Source: an uncultured Sulfurovum sp.
GTDB taxonomy: Bacteria; Campylobacterota; Campylobacteria; Campylobacterales; Sulfurovaceae
Length of the DNA: 33,166 bases
Assembly: GCA_913055205.1 (NCBI GenBank)
Contig: CAJXJN010000020.1
Location: 1 to 33,166, forward strand
Direction of reading: 5' to 3'
Part shown: positions 9,147 through 16,629 of the stretch, in pieces
Layout of the letters: the number at the start of each line of letters is the position of its first letter
Numbering within the stretch: position 1 is the first letter of the stretch
Notes under the pieces: model-generated
Told to the model about the DNA's origin: nothing
Databases searched by the model: none
Seen by the model: only the letters and a program-made list of their open reading frames with translations
Position numbers and translations under genes: made by a program

Positions 9147-9715
9147 CAGATATATTTATTGATAACAATGTATTTGATTTTTTATTTGATAAAGATATAG
9201 ATATATGTAAAGAGTTTCCTAAAGAAAATTATAATCTCTATATAACAAAAGAGGTTAAATTTGAAACAGAGCCAATCCCAAATAAAGAAAAAAGTGCTTT
9301 TATAGATAATTTATTGAATAAATGTATAACCATCAAGCCTTTTTTTGGTTTTTCTAATCCAAATCATACTGCTGATAAACAAAGAGCTGGGGGTTTTGGA
9401 GAAGGATATTTCAGTACAGCCGAAAATGAACTGTTTAGAAAAGAACTAAATCAACAATTTCCAAACCAGAAAAAAAACTCCAAACATGACTTATATACGA
9501 ATGAGGCAGATATAGACCTTGCTGTAAGAAGTATTGATAGTATAGTACTCTCCTTTGATGACAAACAAGGGAAAGGAAAGTCAAAAGGACCATTAAATAT
9601 TGCATTTGAGAAAGGCTATAAAGTTGTTTTTTTAAGAGGTCTCAAAGATTTTCGAAATACATTGAATTTGCATGATTATGTAATTGGAGATTTAAATTCA
9701 AGAGGTTTGTTATGA
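9143..9715 (+). CDS. PIN-like domain protein (putative ribonuclease), restriction-island cargo
   Basis: A 190-residue protein beginning MTDIFIDNNVFDFLFDKDID, the usual first strand of PIN domains with the first acidic residue (D6). Further acidic positions fit the fold: KEVKFETEP near 38 and EADIDLAVRSIDSIVLS near 122-137, followed by SFDDK. PIN proteins are metal-dependent nucleases, often toxins, but no VapB-type antitoxin gene is adjacent. Many features are diverged and a middle loop (residues 75-120) is long, so activity is inferred only. The ATG overlaps the hsdS stop (ATG at 9143-9145), and the stop overlaps a 27-codon hsdS tail remnant (ATGA), so it is embedded in the hsd operon. A VapC-type toxin or a defence effector are the two main options. 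Confidence 0.55.
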   Translation: MTDIFIDNNVFDFLFDKDIDICKEFPKENYNLYITKEVKFETEPIPNKEKSAFIDNLLNKCITIKPFFGFSNPNHTADKQRAGGFGEGYFSTAENELFRKELNQQFPNQKKNSKHDLYTNEADIDLAVRSIDSIVLSFDDKQGKGKSKGPLNIAFEKGYKVVFLRGLKDFRNTLNLHDYVIGDLNSRGLL

Positions 9716-9795
9716 AAGTAAAAACCCTTAAAAATACAAGAGATACACTTTTACCTAAGCTTATGCGTGGTGAAGTGAGGGTTAAGTATGAGTGA
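9712..9795 (+). pseudogene. Duplicated 3' tail of hsdS (27 codons)
   Basis: A mini-ORF translating to MKVKTLKNTRDTLLPKLMRG followed by EVRVKYE, clearly the last residues of HsdS (compare KTLENMRDTLLPKLMSGEVRV at the end of the intact gene). It overlaps the PIN gene stop by 4 nt and the next gene start (9788) by 8 nt. This is a relic of recombination at the hsdS end. The chain of overlaps may keep downstream genes translationally coupled. Confidence 0.85.
9739..9783 (+). repeat. Direct repeat, copy 2: hsdS 3' end after the PIN gene
   Basis: Second copy of the sequence at 9093-9137 (27 nt identical, two substitutions in the rest). The PIN gene and the next gene both begin just after a copy of this repeat, as if each had been attached to the end of an hsdS gene. 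Confidence 0.85.
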
Positions 9796-10720
9796 GCAGA
9801 TTAAACAACGATTTCAAATTCATTATTATTTTGATGATGATTCACATAGTATGAATGCTTTTGTCAGAAACAAAGCTGAAAAAAACATGTTAGAAGCTAT
9901 TCGGCAGATTGGTATTTTATGTGATAGTGAAGTAATTTTAGAAACAGAGGCTTATCAAGAAGGTGGGCTTAAAGAAAATATTATTATTGGTATGTTTATG
10001 ACAGGTGTTGCAATGAACTTTTTAGCACCATCTATAAACAATGTTATAACTCATTATTTTATCAAAGATGCAGAAGATAGAGATCTTGATAAAAAAATCA
10101 AACGAGCAACATTAAAAGGTTTAGAACTTGATAATGCAAAGAAAAAACAAGAACTTGAAAAAGAGATAGATGCTAAACTAGAAGATAAGCAAACTATTAG
10201 GTATGTATCAAACTTTTATACAAAAATAGATAATTATGAAAAAGTACAAAAAATTGGTTTCAAAGACATTGAAAATGATAATGAAGAATATATAGTAGAA
10301 AGACAATACTTTAAAAACTTTATACTAGAAGATAACAAAGAGATAATAGAGGATGAAAACGCAACTATTGAGATAATATCTCCTATACTTAAAGAGGGTC
10401 GTTTTAAATGGAGAGGTATTTATAGTGGTGAAAAAATTGATTTTAATATGGGTGATTTTTCATTTAAAAAAGATGTTATAGAGGGTAAGCATACTTTTAC
10501 AAATGGTAGTTTTATTGAGTGTAGATTACAAATCACTATCACTTATGATGATTTTGGAGATGAAAAACGCAGAAGCTATTCAGTAAAAGAGGTTTATAGC
10601 ATTCAAGAGTTACCACATGAAGAGTTAAAGCTAACAGAATATGGCAAAAGAAAGAGAAGAGAAGATAGGCAAGGCTCATTATTTGATTTGTATGGAGATA
10701 ACAATGAAAATACAAAATAA
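9788..10720 (+). CDS. Unrecognised 310-residue protein with membrane hairpin and coiled coil
   Basis: I do not recognise a characterised family. Visible parts: an N-terminal soluble domain (about 1-60, HYYFDDDSHSMNAFVRNKAE, ending ILETEAYQEGGLKE); a hydrophobic segment at about 65-92 (NIIIGMFMTGVAMNFLAPSI), probably one or two membrane passes; a charged coiled coil at about 95-135 (DKKIKRATLKGLELDNAKKK); and a C-terminal soluble domain (about 140-285) with ENATIEIISPILKEGRFKWRG and beta-rich strands. The tail is basic then acidic (KRKRREDRQGSLFDLYGDN). No catalytic motif is evident. Placement inside the hsd operon, starting right after the duplicated hsdS tail and overlapping the next ORF, suggests a restriction-associated accessory or anti-phage membrane effector; this is inference. 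It is well-formed and looks intact. Confidence 0.6.
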   Translation: MSEQIKQRFQIHYYFDDDSHSMNAFVRNKAEKNMLEAIRQIGILCDSEVILETEAYQEGGLKENIIIGMFMTGVAMNFLAPSINNVITHYFIKDAEDRDLDKKIKRATLKGLELDNAKKKQELEKEIDAKLEDKQTIRYVSNFYTKIDNYEKVQKIGFKDIENDNEEYIVERQYFKNFILEDNKEIIEDENATIEIISPILKEGRFKWRGIYSGEKIDFNMGDFSFKKDVIEGKHTFTNGSFIECRLQITITYDDFGDEKRRSYSVKEVYSIQELPHEELKLTEYGKRKRREDRQGSLFDLYGDNNENTK

Positions 10721-11054
10721 AATAATAAGAAACTCAACAGCCGAATTTTTAATCTTTACTTCCCAAAGTGGTGAAGATAGCATAGAGGTAAAAGTATTTG
10801 ATGAGTCTGTTTGGCTTACCCAAAATATGATTGCCGAACTTTTTAATGTCCAAAGACCGGCAATTACAAAGCATCTAAAAAATATATTTGACAGTGAAGA
10901 GTTAGAAGAAAATTCAGTTAGTTCCATTTTGGAACATACTGCAAATGACGGTAAAACTTACAAAACAACATACTATAACTTAGATGCTATGATCTTCGTA
11001 GGATACAAGGTCAATTCCAAAAAAAGTCGTTCAACAATTAATGATATATTCTAA
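10704..11054 (+). pseudogene. Truncated rhuM-like gene (N-terminal part)
   Basis: The start at 10704 has GGAG 6 nt upstream and overlaps the preceding gene by 17 nt. The translation shows the RhuM-family N-terminus: IEVKVFDESVWLTQNMIAEL, then ITKHLKNIFDSEELEENSV and YYNLDAMIFVGYKVNSKK. In full RhuM proteins (about 330 residues) this is followed by an ATQFRIWATxxL segment; here the frame ends after SRSTINDIF and no other frame continues it. About 116 residues remain. RhuM genes are frequent passengers of type I restriction loci; function is unclear. Confidence 0.7.
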
Positions 11055-11095
11055 ATATTTATAAAAAGAATGAGCTTTAGAAAAATGTAAGTTTA

Positions 11096-11122
11096 AAGAA
11101 AATCGGAAATTCCAACTTTCTT
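11096..11122. repeat. Imperfect 27-nt palindrome, degenerate copy of 11944-11970
   Basis: Left arm AAGAAAATCGGAA is identical to the left arm of the palindrome at 11944. The right arm TTCCAACTTTCTT pairs at 11 of 13 positions. With its partner it flanks the DUF6088 gene and its operator. Confidence 0.65.
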
Positions 11123-11156
11123 ACTCTATGATAACATTTATTCAAAAACTTGCAAA

Positions 11157-11188
11157 ATTTCAGAAAAAATGGTATATTTTTCTGAAAT
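11157..11188. promoter_or_regulatory. Operator-like inverted repeat before the DUF6088 gene
   Basis: Perfect 12-bp inverted repeat ATTTCAGAAAAA / TTTTTCTGAAAT separated by 8 nt (ATGGTATA), ending 18 nt before the start codon and overlapping a likely -10 (TATATT). AbiEi antitoxins are known to bind inverted repeats in their own promoters, so negative autoregulation is the natural reading. Confidence 0.6.
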
Positions 11189-11206
11189 AATAATTGAGGA
11201 TCATCC

Positions 11207-11815
11207 ATGAAGTCTATCGAAGCCAAGATACTCTCAACGATAAAAAACAAAAAAGAAAAGGGCTATGCCTTTAGTTCCTATGACTTTATTGGTGATTTCC
11301 CTAGAGACAGCATAGACAAAGCACTCTCTACCTTAGTTAAAAAAAATAAAATTCGTAGAATTGCACGAGGTATTTATGATTACCCTCAATACAGTGACTT
11401 TTTACAAAAAGAGTTAAGCCCAAACATAGAAGAAGTTGCAAAAGCATTTGCAAGAAAGTTTAACTGGAGAATAGCCATCTCTGGAGACAGTGCTTTAAAC
11501 CTCTTGGGACTCTCTACTCAGGTAGTTGCCAAATATATCTACTTAAGTGATGGTGCAAACAGAACCTATGACATACAAGGCACTACACTAGAGTTCAAAA
11601 AATCCTCTCCCAAAAATATAGGCTTTGACTATGATGAGAGTAAGCTCATCGTACAAGCATTAAAAGCATTAGGGAAAGAACACATTACCCAAGAGGTTAT
11701 AAACACGATTAAAAAACATATAGAACCTAAAATGTACTCTAAAATATTGAATGATACCCAGACGACTACTATCTGGATATATGATGCTATCAAGCAGATT
11801 TGTAGAGAGGAATAA
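11207..11815 (+). CDS. DUF6088 / AbiEi-like antitoxin-type transcriptional regulator
   Basis: A 202-residue protein whose layout fits DUF6088 (AbiEi-related) proteins: N-terminal winged-helix segment (about 1-60) with IDKALSTLVKKNKIRRIARGIYDYP, then a C-terminal domain with IAISGDSALNLLGLSTQVVA and LEFKKSSPKNIGF. These proteins act as antitoxins or regulators for type IV toxin-antitoxin systems. The usual partner, an AbiEii nucleotidyltransferase, is not next to it: only a short relic and a 50-residue gene separate it from hsdR. Start ATG has GAGGA 8 nt upstream. An inverted repeat over the promoter suggests autoregulation. It may regulate the island or be an orphan after toxin loss. Confidence 0.72.
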   Translation: MKSIEAKILSTIKNKKEKGYAFSSYDFIGDFPRDSIDKALSTLVKKNKIRRIARGIYDYPQYSDFLQKELSPNIEEVAKAFARKFNWRIAISGDSALNLLGLSTQVVAKYIYLSDGANRTYDIQGTTLEFKKSSPKNIGFDYDESKLIVQALKALGKEHITQEVINTIKKHIEPKMYSKILNDTQTTTIWIYDAIKQICREE

Positions 11816-11840
11816 CTTGTGGAGAAAAAAGTAATAAACC

Positions 11841-11903
11841 ATGAAAGGCAATACCAATATTCTTATTTATCAAACTGAAGATGATGAGTTAGAACAAAAT
11901 TGA
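11841..11903 (+). pseudogene. 20-codon relic resembling a rhuM-like start
   Basis: Starts MKGNTNILIYQTEDDELEQN then stops. ILIYQTED is like the first residues of RhuM-family or related restriction-associated proteins, but nothing of the rest is present. The stop codon lies inside a palindrome (11900-11930). Assignment is tentative because the homology is only about 9 residues. Confidence 0.3.
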
Positions 11904-11930
11904 ACTGTTGCAAAAAATGCAACAGTTCAA
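11900..11930. repeat. Perfect 13-bp inverted repeat with 5-nt loop
   Basis: Left arm TTGAACTGTTGCA, loop AAAAA, right arm TGCAACAGTTCAA. No mismatch. It overlaps the stop codon of the relic at 11841-11903. No U-tract follows, so an intrinsic terminator is unlikely. Confidence 0.75.
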
Positions 11931-11943
11931 AAAAATGATCATG

Positions 11944-11970
11944 AAGAAAATCGGAATTTCCGATTTTCTT
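11944..11970. repeat. Perfect 27-nt palindrome (13-1-13)
   Basis: Left arm AAGAAAATCGGAA, central T, right arm TTCCGATTTTCTT. Same left arm as at 11096-11108. The sequence after both right arms is also similar (CTTGCTTTGTGG versus CTTACTCTATGA), so they probably descend from one longer repeat of at least 40 nt. Confidence 0.75.
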
Positions 11971-12047
11971 GCTTTGTGGCAATAGTTTGTATAAACACAA
12001 AAAGATGGTAGAATATAACAAAATAGAGTTATGTCAAGGGATGTGTT

Positions 12048-12200
12048 ATGCGTAAGAAGCCTATAGATGAAAAGTACTTACAAAAAATCATCGACACTAC
12101 ACAAAATATAGAAGGTTATACTAAATCTAGTAAAGATGTAATTAAAAAAGTACAACTACTCATAAAAAAATATGGTATCAAAGTATCAGTTAAAAGATAG
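12048..12200 (+). CDS. 50-residue protein, Fic-antitoxin-like
   Basis: A small basic protein, MRKKPIDEKYLQKIIDTTQN at its start, then IEGYTKSSKDVIKKVQLLIK, ending YGIKVSVKR. Residues 18-23 (TQNIEG) match the (S/T)xxxE(G/N) inhibitory motif by which Fic antitoxins such as VbhA block Fic enzymes, and the following helix fits the size of such antitoxins. No Fic enzyme (HPFxxGNGR) is present in the window. It ends 19 nt before hsdR, so it is likely co-transcribed with it. The motif is short, so the function is tentative, but the ORF has good codon content and operon position. Confidence 0.5.
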   Translation: MRKKPIDEKYLQKIIDTTQNIEGYTKSSKDVIKKVQLLIKKYGIKVSVKR

Positions 12201-12219
12201 TTTTTAATAGGCTACATAA

Positions 12220-15200
12220 ATGAATAAAATCACCGAAAATGAAATAGAACGCTTTGCCATAGAACTGTTGGAGAAGCAGGGATTTGAATATATCTATGCT
12301 CCAGAAATTGCACCTGACAGTGATACCCCTATGCGAGACTCTTTTGAAGATGTGATCTTAAAAGAGAAGCTTCAAGCATCACTTGTAAGCATTAACCCTA
12401 CATTGGATTCTGATCTTATAGAAGATGCGATGAAACAGGTGCTGCGACTTAAATCTACAGAGCTTTTGGTAGACAATGAAGCGTTTCATAAGATGCTTAC
12501 AGAGGGGATTACCGTAGAGAGACAGCAAGATGGTGTGACCAGAGGGGAAATAGTAAAACTCATAGACTTTGATTTTGATGCTGTGATGTCTAATGACTTT
12601 ATAGTGATGAACCAGTTTACTGTAGTCGAAAATGGTATTAACAAACGACCAGACCTCATACTTTTTGTAAATGGTTTGCCTTTAGTTGTTGTAGAACTTA
12701 AAAACCCGGTAGATGAAAATGCTACGATCAGATCAGCGTATAAACAGATACAGACGTACAAGAGTGTGATACCTTCATTGTTTACCTACAATGCCTTTTG
12801 TATCATCTCTGATGGGCTGGAAGCTAAAGCAGGAACGATCTCTGCCGGGCTGACACGATTTATGTCTTGGAAAAGTGCTGATGGAAAGAGTGAAGCTTCT
12901 AAACTTATATCTCAAGTGGAGACGCTTATAGATGGAATGCTCAACCCCATAACCCTCTTAGACCTCATACGAAGTTTCATTGTCTATGAAAAAAGTACAC
13001 ATGAAGACAGCAAAACAGGCATCACGACTATAGAAACGGTAAAGAAATTGGCAGCGTACCATCAATACTATGCTGTCAATAAAGCAGTAGTTTCTACTTT
13101 GAGAGCTACGGCACTTGATGGGTATGTTGACCAAGTCAATGAAGATCCTGTTGCTTATGGTCTCCCAAGCGTTGAAAAACAGCCAAAGGGGGACAGGAAG
13201 GCTGGTGTAGTATGGCATACCCAAGGAAGCGGTAAATCGCTCTCTATGGTCTTTTATACGGGTAAAATAGTCCTTGCTTTAGACAACCCGACTATTTTGG
13301 TCATTACTGATAGAAATGATTTGGATGATCAACTTTTTGATACCTTTGCTGCTTCACAGAGTTTGCTAAGACAAGAGCCTGTACAGGCAGAAGACAGAGA
13401 GCATTTAAAAAGACTACTAAAGGTTGCTTCCGGCGGGGTGGTCTTTGCTACCATTCAAAAGTTTCAACCTGAAGAGGGTAATGTTTATGATGTTCTCTCT
13501 GAAAGAAAAAATGTCATTGTCATAGCCGATGAAGCCCACAGAACACAATACGGATTTAAACCCAAAACAGTAGATGAAAAAGATGCAGAGGGGAATGTGA
13601 TAGGCAAGAAGATAGTGTATGGTTTTGCCAAGTATCTTAGAGATGCCCTACCCAATGCAACCTACTTAGGATTTACAGGCACACCCATAGAGAGTACAGA
13701 TGTCAATACTCCCGCTGTATTTGGTGACTATGTAGATATTTATGATATTTCACAGGCAGTGGAAGATGGGGCTACGGTTAAGATCTATTATGAGAGCAGG
13801 CTTGCTAAAATTACTCTGAGTGATGAGGGTAAAGCCTTAGTAAAAGAGTTAGACAGCGAGTTGAAAAATGAAGATTTAAGCGAAACACAAAAAGCCAAAG
13901 CCAAATGGACACAGCTTGAAGCACTGATAGGAAGTGAAAATAGAGTAAAAGAAGTGGCAAAAGATATCGTTACGCATTTTGAGAGTCGTCAAGAGGTATT
14001 TGATGGTAAAGGAATGATTGTTGCAATGAGTCGGAGGATCGCTGCAAGTCTTTATGAAGAGATCATTAAACTCAAACCGGAATGGCACAGTGATGATTTA
14101 GACAAGGGGGTGATTAAAGTAGTAATGACAGCAAGTTCCAGTGACGGACCGGAGATTGCAAAGCACCATACGACAAAACAGCAAAGACGTGATCTTGCCA
14201 ATAGAATGAAAGATGTCAATGATGAGCTGAAACTGGTCATCGTGCGTGATATGTGGCTTACCGGATTTGACGCACCATCCATGCATACCCTCTATATCGA
14301 TAAGCCTATGAAAGGTCATAACCTTATGCAGGCGATAGCCAGAGTCAACAGGGTTTACAAAGATAAGCCCGGAGGATTGGTAGTAGATTATCTGGGGATT
14401 GCCAGTGATCTGAAAAAGGCTTTGTCTTTCTATAGTGACAGTGGAGGCAAAGGTGACCCTGCCTTGGCGCAGGAGCAGGCAGTAGCTCTCATGCTGGAAA
14501 AGCTTGAAGTTGTATCACAGATGTATCATGGATTTGCCTATGAGGAGTATTTTGAAGCAGATACAAGAACAAAACTGTCACTTATTCTTGAAGCAGAAGA
14601 GCATATATTGGGTCTTGAAGATGGAAAGAAAAGGTATATAGATGAAGTAACGGTACTTTCCCAAGCGTTTGCGATAGCTGTGCCACATGAAGAAGCTATG
14701 GATGTAAAAGATGAAGTTTCATTCTTTCAAGCTGTAAAAGCAAGATTGGCTAAGTTTGACAGTACAGGTTCTGGAAGAAGTGATGCAGAGATGGAAACAA
14801 CCATACGACAAGTCATTGATAAAGCTTTAGTCACTGAAGAAGTGATAGATATTTTTGATGCTTCCGGGATCAAAAAGCCTGACATATCCATACTCTCAGA
14901 AGAGTTCCTGATGGAAGTACAGGGAATGAAGCATAAGAATATCGCTATGGAAGTACTCAAAAAACTTCTTAACGATGAGATAAAAACGAGATCAAAAAAG
15001 AATCTTGTTCAGAGTAAGTCTCTTATGGAGATGCTGGAAAACTCCATTAAGAAGTATCATAACAAGATCATTACCGCTGCCGAGGTCATAGAGGAGCTGA
15101 TCAATCTCAGTAAAGAAATTCATAAAATGGATGAAGAGCCTAAAGAGATGGGGCTTACAGATTTTGAATATGCTTTTTATAGTGCTATTGCCAACAATAA

Positions 15201-15438
15201 CAGTGCAAAAGAAGTAATGGAACAGGATGTACTGCGTGAACTTGCAGTTGTTTTGACTGAGAGAGTAAAAGCCAATGCCTCTATTGACTGGATGATCAAA
15301 GAGAGTGTGAGAGCTAAACTTAAGGTGATCGTCAAAAGAACTTTGAGACAGTTTGGCTATCCGCCGGATATGCAGAAGTTGGCTACTGAGACTGTGTTGA
15401 AACAGGCAGAGATGATAGCTAGTGAATTAGTTGCCTGA
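12220..15438 (+). CDS. hsdR: Type I restriction enzyme endonuclease/translocase subunit
   Basis: Restriction subunit (R) that translocates DNA using ATP and cuts it. 1072 residues, normal length. The N-terminal PD-(D/E)xK nuclease is visible as RPDLILFVNGLPLVVVELK (about residues 142-161). Helicase domains follow: Walker A HTQGSGKS (about 335), the DEAH box IADEAHRTQYG (about 437), motif III LGFTGTPIE (about 487), and the second RecA-like domain with VRDMWLTGFDAPSMHTLYID and QAIARVNRVYKD. A C-terminal helical domain would contact the methyltransferase. All key residues are present, so it appears functional. It is plus strand, downstream of hsdM and hsdS but separated from them by about 3 kb of accessory genes. 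Confidence 0.95.
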   Translation: MNKITENEIERFAIELLEKQGFEYIYAPEIAPDSDTPMRDSFEDVILKEKLQASLVSINPTLDSDLIEDAMKQVLRLKSTELLVDNEAFHKMLTEGITVERQQDGVTRGEIVKLIDFDFDAVMSNDFIVMNQFTVVENGINKRPDLILFVNGLPLVVVELKNPVDENATIRSAYKQIQTYKSVIPSLFTYNAFCIISDGLEAKAGTISAGLTRFMSWKSADGKSEASKLISQVETLIDGMLNPITLLDLIRSFIVYEKSTHEDSKTGITTIETVKKLAAYHQYYAVNKAVVSTLRATALDGYVDQVNEDPVAYGLPSVEKQPKGDRKAGVVWHTQGSGKSLSMVFYTGKIVLALDNPTILVITDRNDLDDQLFDTFAASQSLLRQEPVQAEDREHLKRLLKVASGGVVFATIQKFQPEEGNVYDVLSERKNVIVIADEAHRTQYGFKPKTVDEKDAEGNVIGKKIVYGFAKYLRDALPNATYLGFTGTPIESTDVNTPAVFGDYVDIYDISQAVEDGATVKIYYESRLAKITLSDEGKALVKELDSELKNEDLSETQKAKAKWTQLEALIGSENRVKEVAKDIVTHFESRQEVFDGKGMIVAMSRRIAASLYEEIIKLKPEWHSDDLDKGVIKVVMTASSSDGPEIAKHHTTKQQRRDLANRMKDVNDELKLVIVRDMWLTGFDAPSMHTLYIDKPMKGHNLMQAIARVNRVYKDKPGGLVVDYLGIASDLKKALSFYSDSGGKGDPALAQEQAVALMLEKLEVVSQMYHGFAYEEYFEADTRTKLSLILEAEEHILGLEDGKKRYIDEVTVLSQAFAIAVPHEEAMDVKDEVSFFQAVKARLAKFDSTGSGRSDAEMETTIRQVIDKALVTEEVIDIFDASGIKKPDISILSEEFLMEVQGMKHKNIAMEVLKKLLNDEIKTRSKKNLVQSKSLMEMLENSIKKYHNKIITAAEVIEELINLSKEIHKMDEEPKEMGLTDFEYAFYSAIANNNSAKEVMEQDVLRELAVVLTERVKANASIDWMIKESVRAKLKVIVKRTLRQFGYPPDMQKLATETVLKQAEMIASELVA

Positions 15439-15531
15439 CACTTGGCTGATCGGCATACTGAAGGATGCCAAGATTTCAAAGATTCCTGTTTTTCTCATCG
15501 TGATTCACTGTCCGGCTCTGCATACATAGCA

Positions 15532-16629
15532 CTACAGTTTTGACTTGAGCCTTTTAATGCGTTTGTTCGCATTGCGGATACTTTGAAGCTTTACTTCACC
15601 GCTTTTCACCAAAGAAACAACCGTACTGACCAGTTTCTTCGTACTTACAGCCTTTCTTGGGTCAAGCTGATTTCCGAAAAGCAGAATGTCATCCCCTGCA
15701 TTGATAGCCAGTTTCAATGTATTTTTCAACCCGTATTTTTGACTGATGGCACCCATCTGTAGATCGTCCGTAATTACCACCCCTTTAAAGCCAAGCTTTT
15801 TTCGTAACAAACCATTGACTGTTTTACTCGAAAGTGTTGCAGGGTATTTTGCATCCAGTCTTTTGTTGAACACATGGGCGACCATAACCGTATCTGCTTT
15901 ATCTTTTAACAGCCTGTAGGGTTCCAGCTCCGCTTCTTTCCAAAGATGCGTTACATCCACAAAACCTTTATGCGTATCTCCGACAGAAGAACCGTGCCCG
16001 GGGAAATGCTTCAGGGAAGTGAGTACACCGTAACGGTGCATTGCATCAATGAATGTACGTGCATATTTTGCCACCACTTTGGGATCTTTCCCAAAAGAAC
16101 GTCCGAGACCGTGGATGACATGGTTTTTAGAGTTGATATCAAGATCAACAACCGGTGCCAGATCATAATTGATCCCTACGCTTTTAAGCTCTTTGCTCAT
16201 TTTGGTATATGTCTTTTTTATCTGGCTTTGATCCATCTTTACGACATCCGAAGCTTTAGGGAATTTACCGTAAAAACCGTATTTGCTTTTCAGTCTTTGT
16301 ACCCTGCCCCCTTCCTGGTCTACCGCGATCAGCAGTTTACCGTCTTTGCTGCAGGCCTGCAGCTCCTTCGTAAGCCTTGCAAGCTGTTTTTTGTCAACGA
16401 TATTCTTGGGTTGCGTTTTATCGACAGGATTATAGTCGAACAGGATCACGGACCCGATATCATATTTTTGGATATCTTTACAGATACGGCTGCCTTTTGG
16501 CGCAGATGTACCGTGAAATCCGACCATTAACATTTGACCTATCTGCTGTTCAAGTGTCTGTTTCTGTGAAGCAGACAGAAACAATGGCAACATACTTACA
16601 CACAGACTTATCACTATTTTTTTTAACAT
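15532..16629 (-). CDS. nagZ: Glycoside hydrolase family 3, NagZ-like beta-N-acetylhexosaminidase
   Basis: Removes beta-linked N-acetylglucosamine, probably from peptidoglycan fragments. 365 residues with a signal peptide (MLKKIVISLCVSMLPLFLSA), then a single GH3 TIM-barrel: IAVDQEGGRVQRLK (about 97), the NagZ signature LKHFPGHGSSVGDTHKG (about 207-223) with the His-Asp dyad, and VVITDDLQMGAI (about 280) carrying the Asp nucleophile. The signal peptide implies an exported enzyme, unlike cytoplasmic NagZ of E. coli. An AAGGGA site lies before the ATG. It converges on hsdR with 93 nt between stops. Confidence 0.87.
   Translation of the reverse strand: MLKKIVISLCVSMLPLFLSASQKQTLEQQIGQMLMVGFHGTSAPKGSRICKDIQKYDIGSVILFDYNPVDKTQPKNIVDKKQLARLTKELQACSKDGKLLIAVDQEGGRVQRLKSKYGFYGKFPKASDVVKMDQSQIKKTYTKMSKELKSVGINYDLAPVVDLDINSKNHVIHGLGRSFGKDPKVVAKYARTFIDAMHRYGVLTSLKHFPGHGSSVGDTHKGFVDVTHLWKEAELEPYRLLKDKADTVMVAHVFNKRLDAKYPATLSSKTVNGLLRKKLGFKGVVITDDLQMGAISQKYGLKNTLKLAINAGDDILLFGNQLDPRKAVSTKKLVSTVVSLVKSGEVKLQSIRNANKRIKRLKSKL

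Noticed and set aside
11900-11970. Possible CRISPR-like repeat pair
   Set aside because: The two palindromes differ in sequence, there is no third unit, no regular spacing and no cas gene.
15946-16530. 194-codon open frame opposite nagZ
   Set aside because: Shadow of a gene with intact family motifs; no ribosome site or sensible domain.
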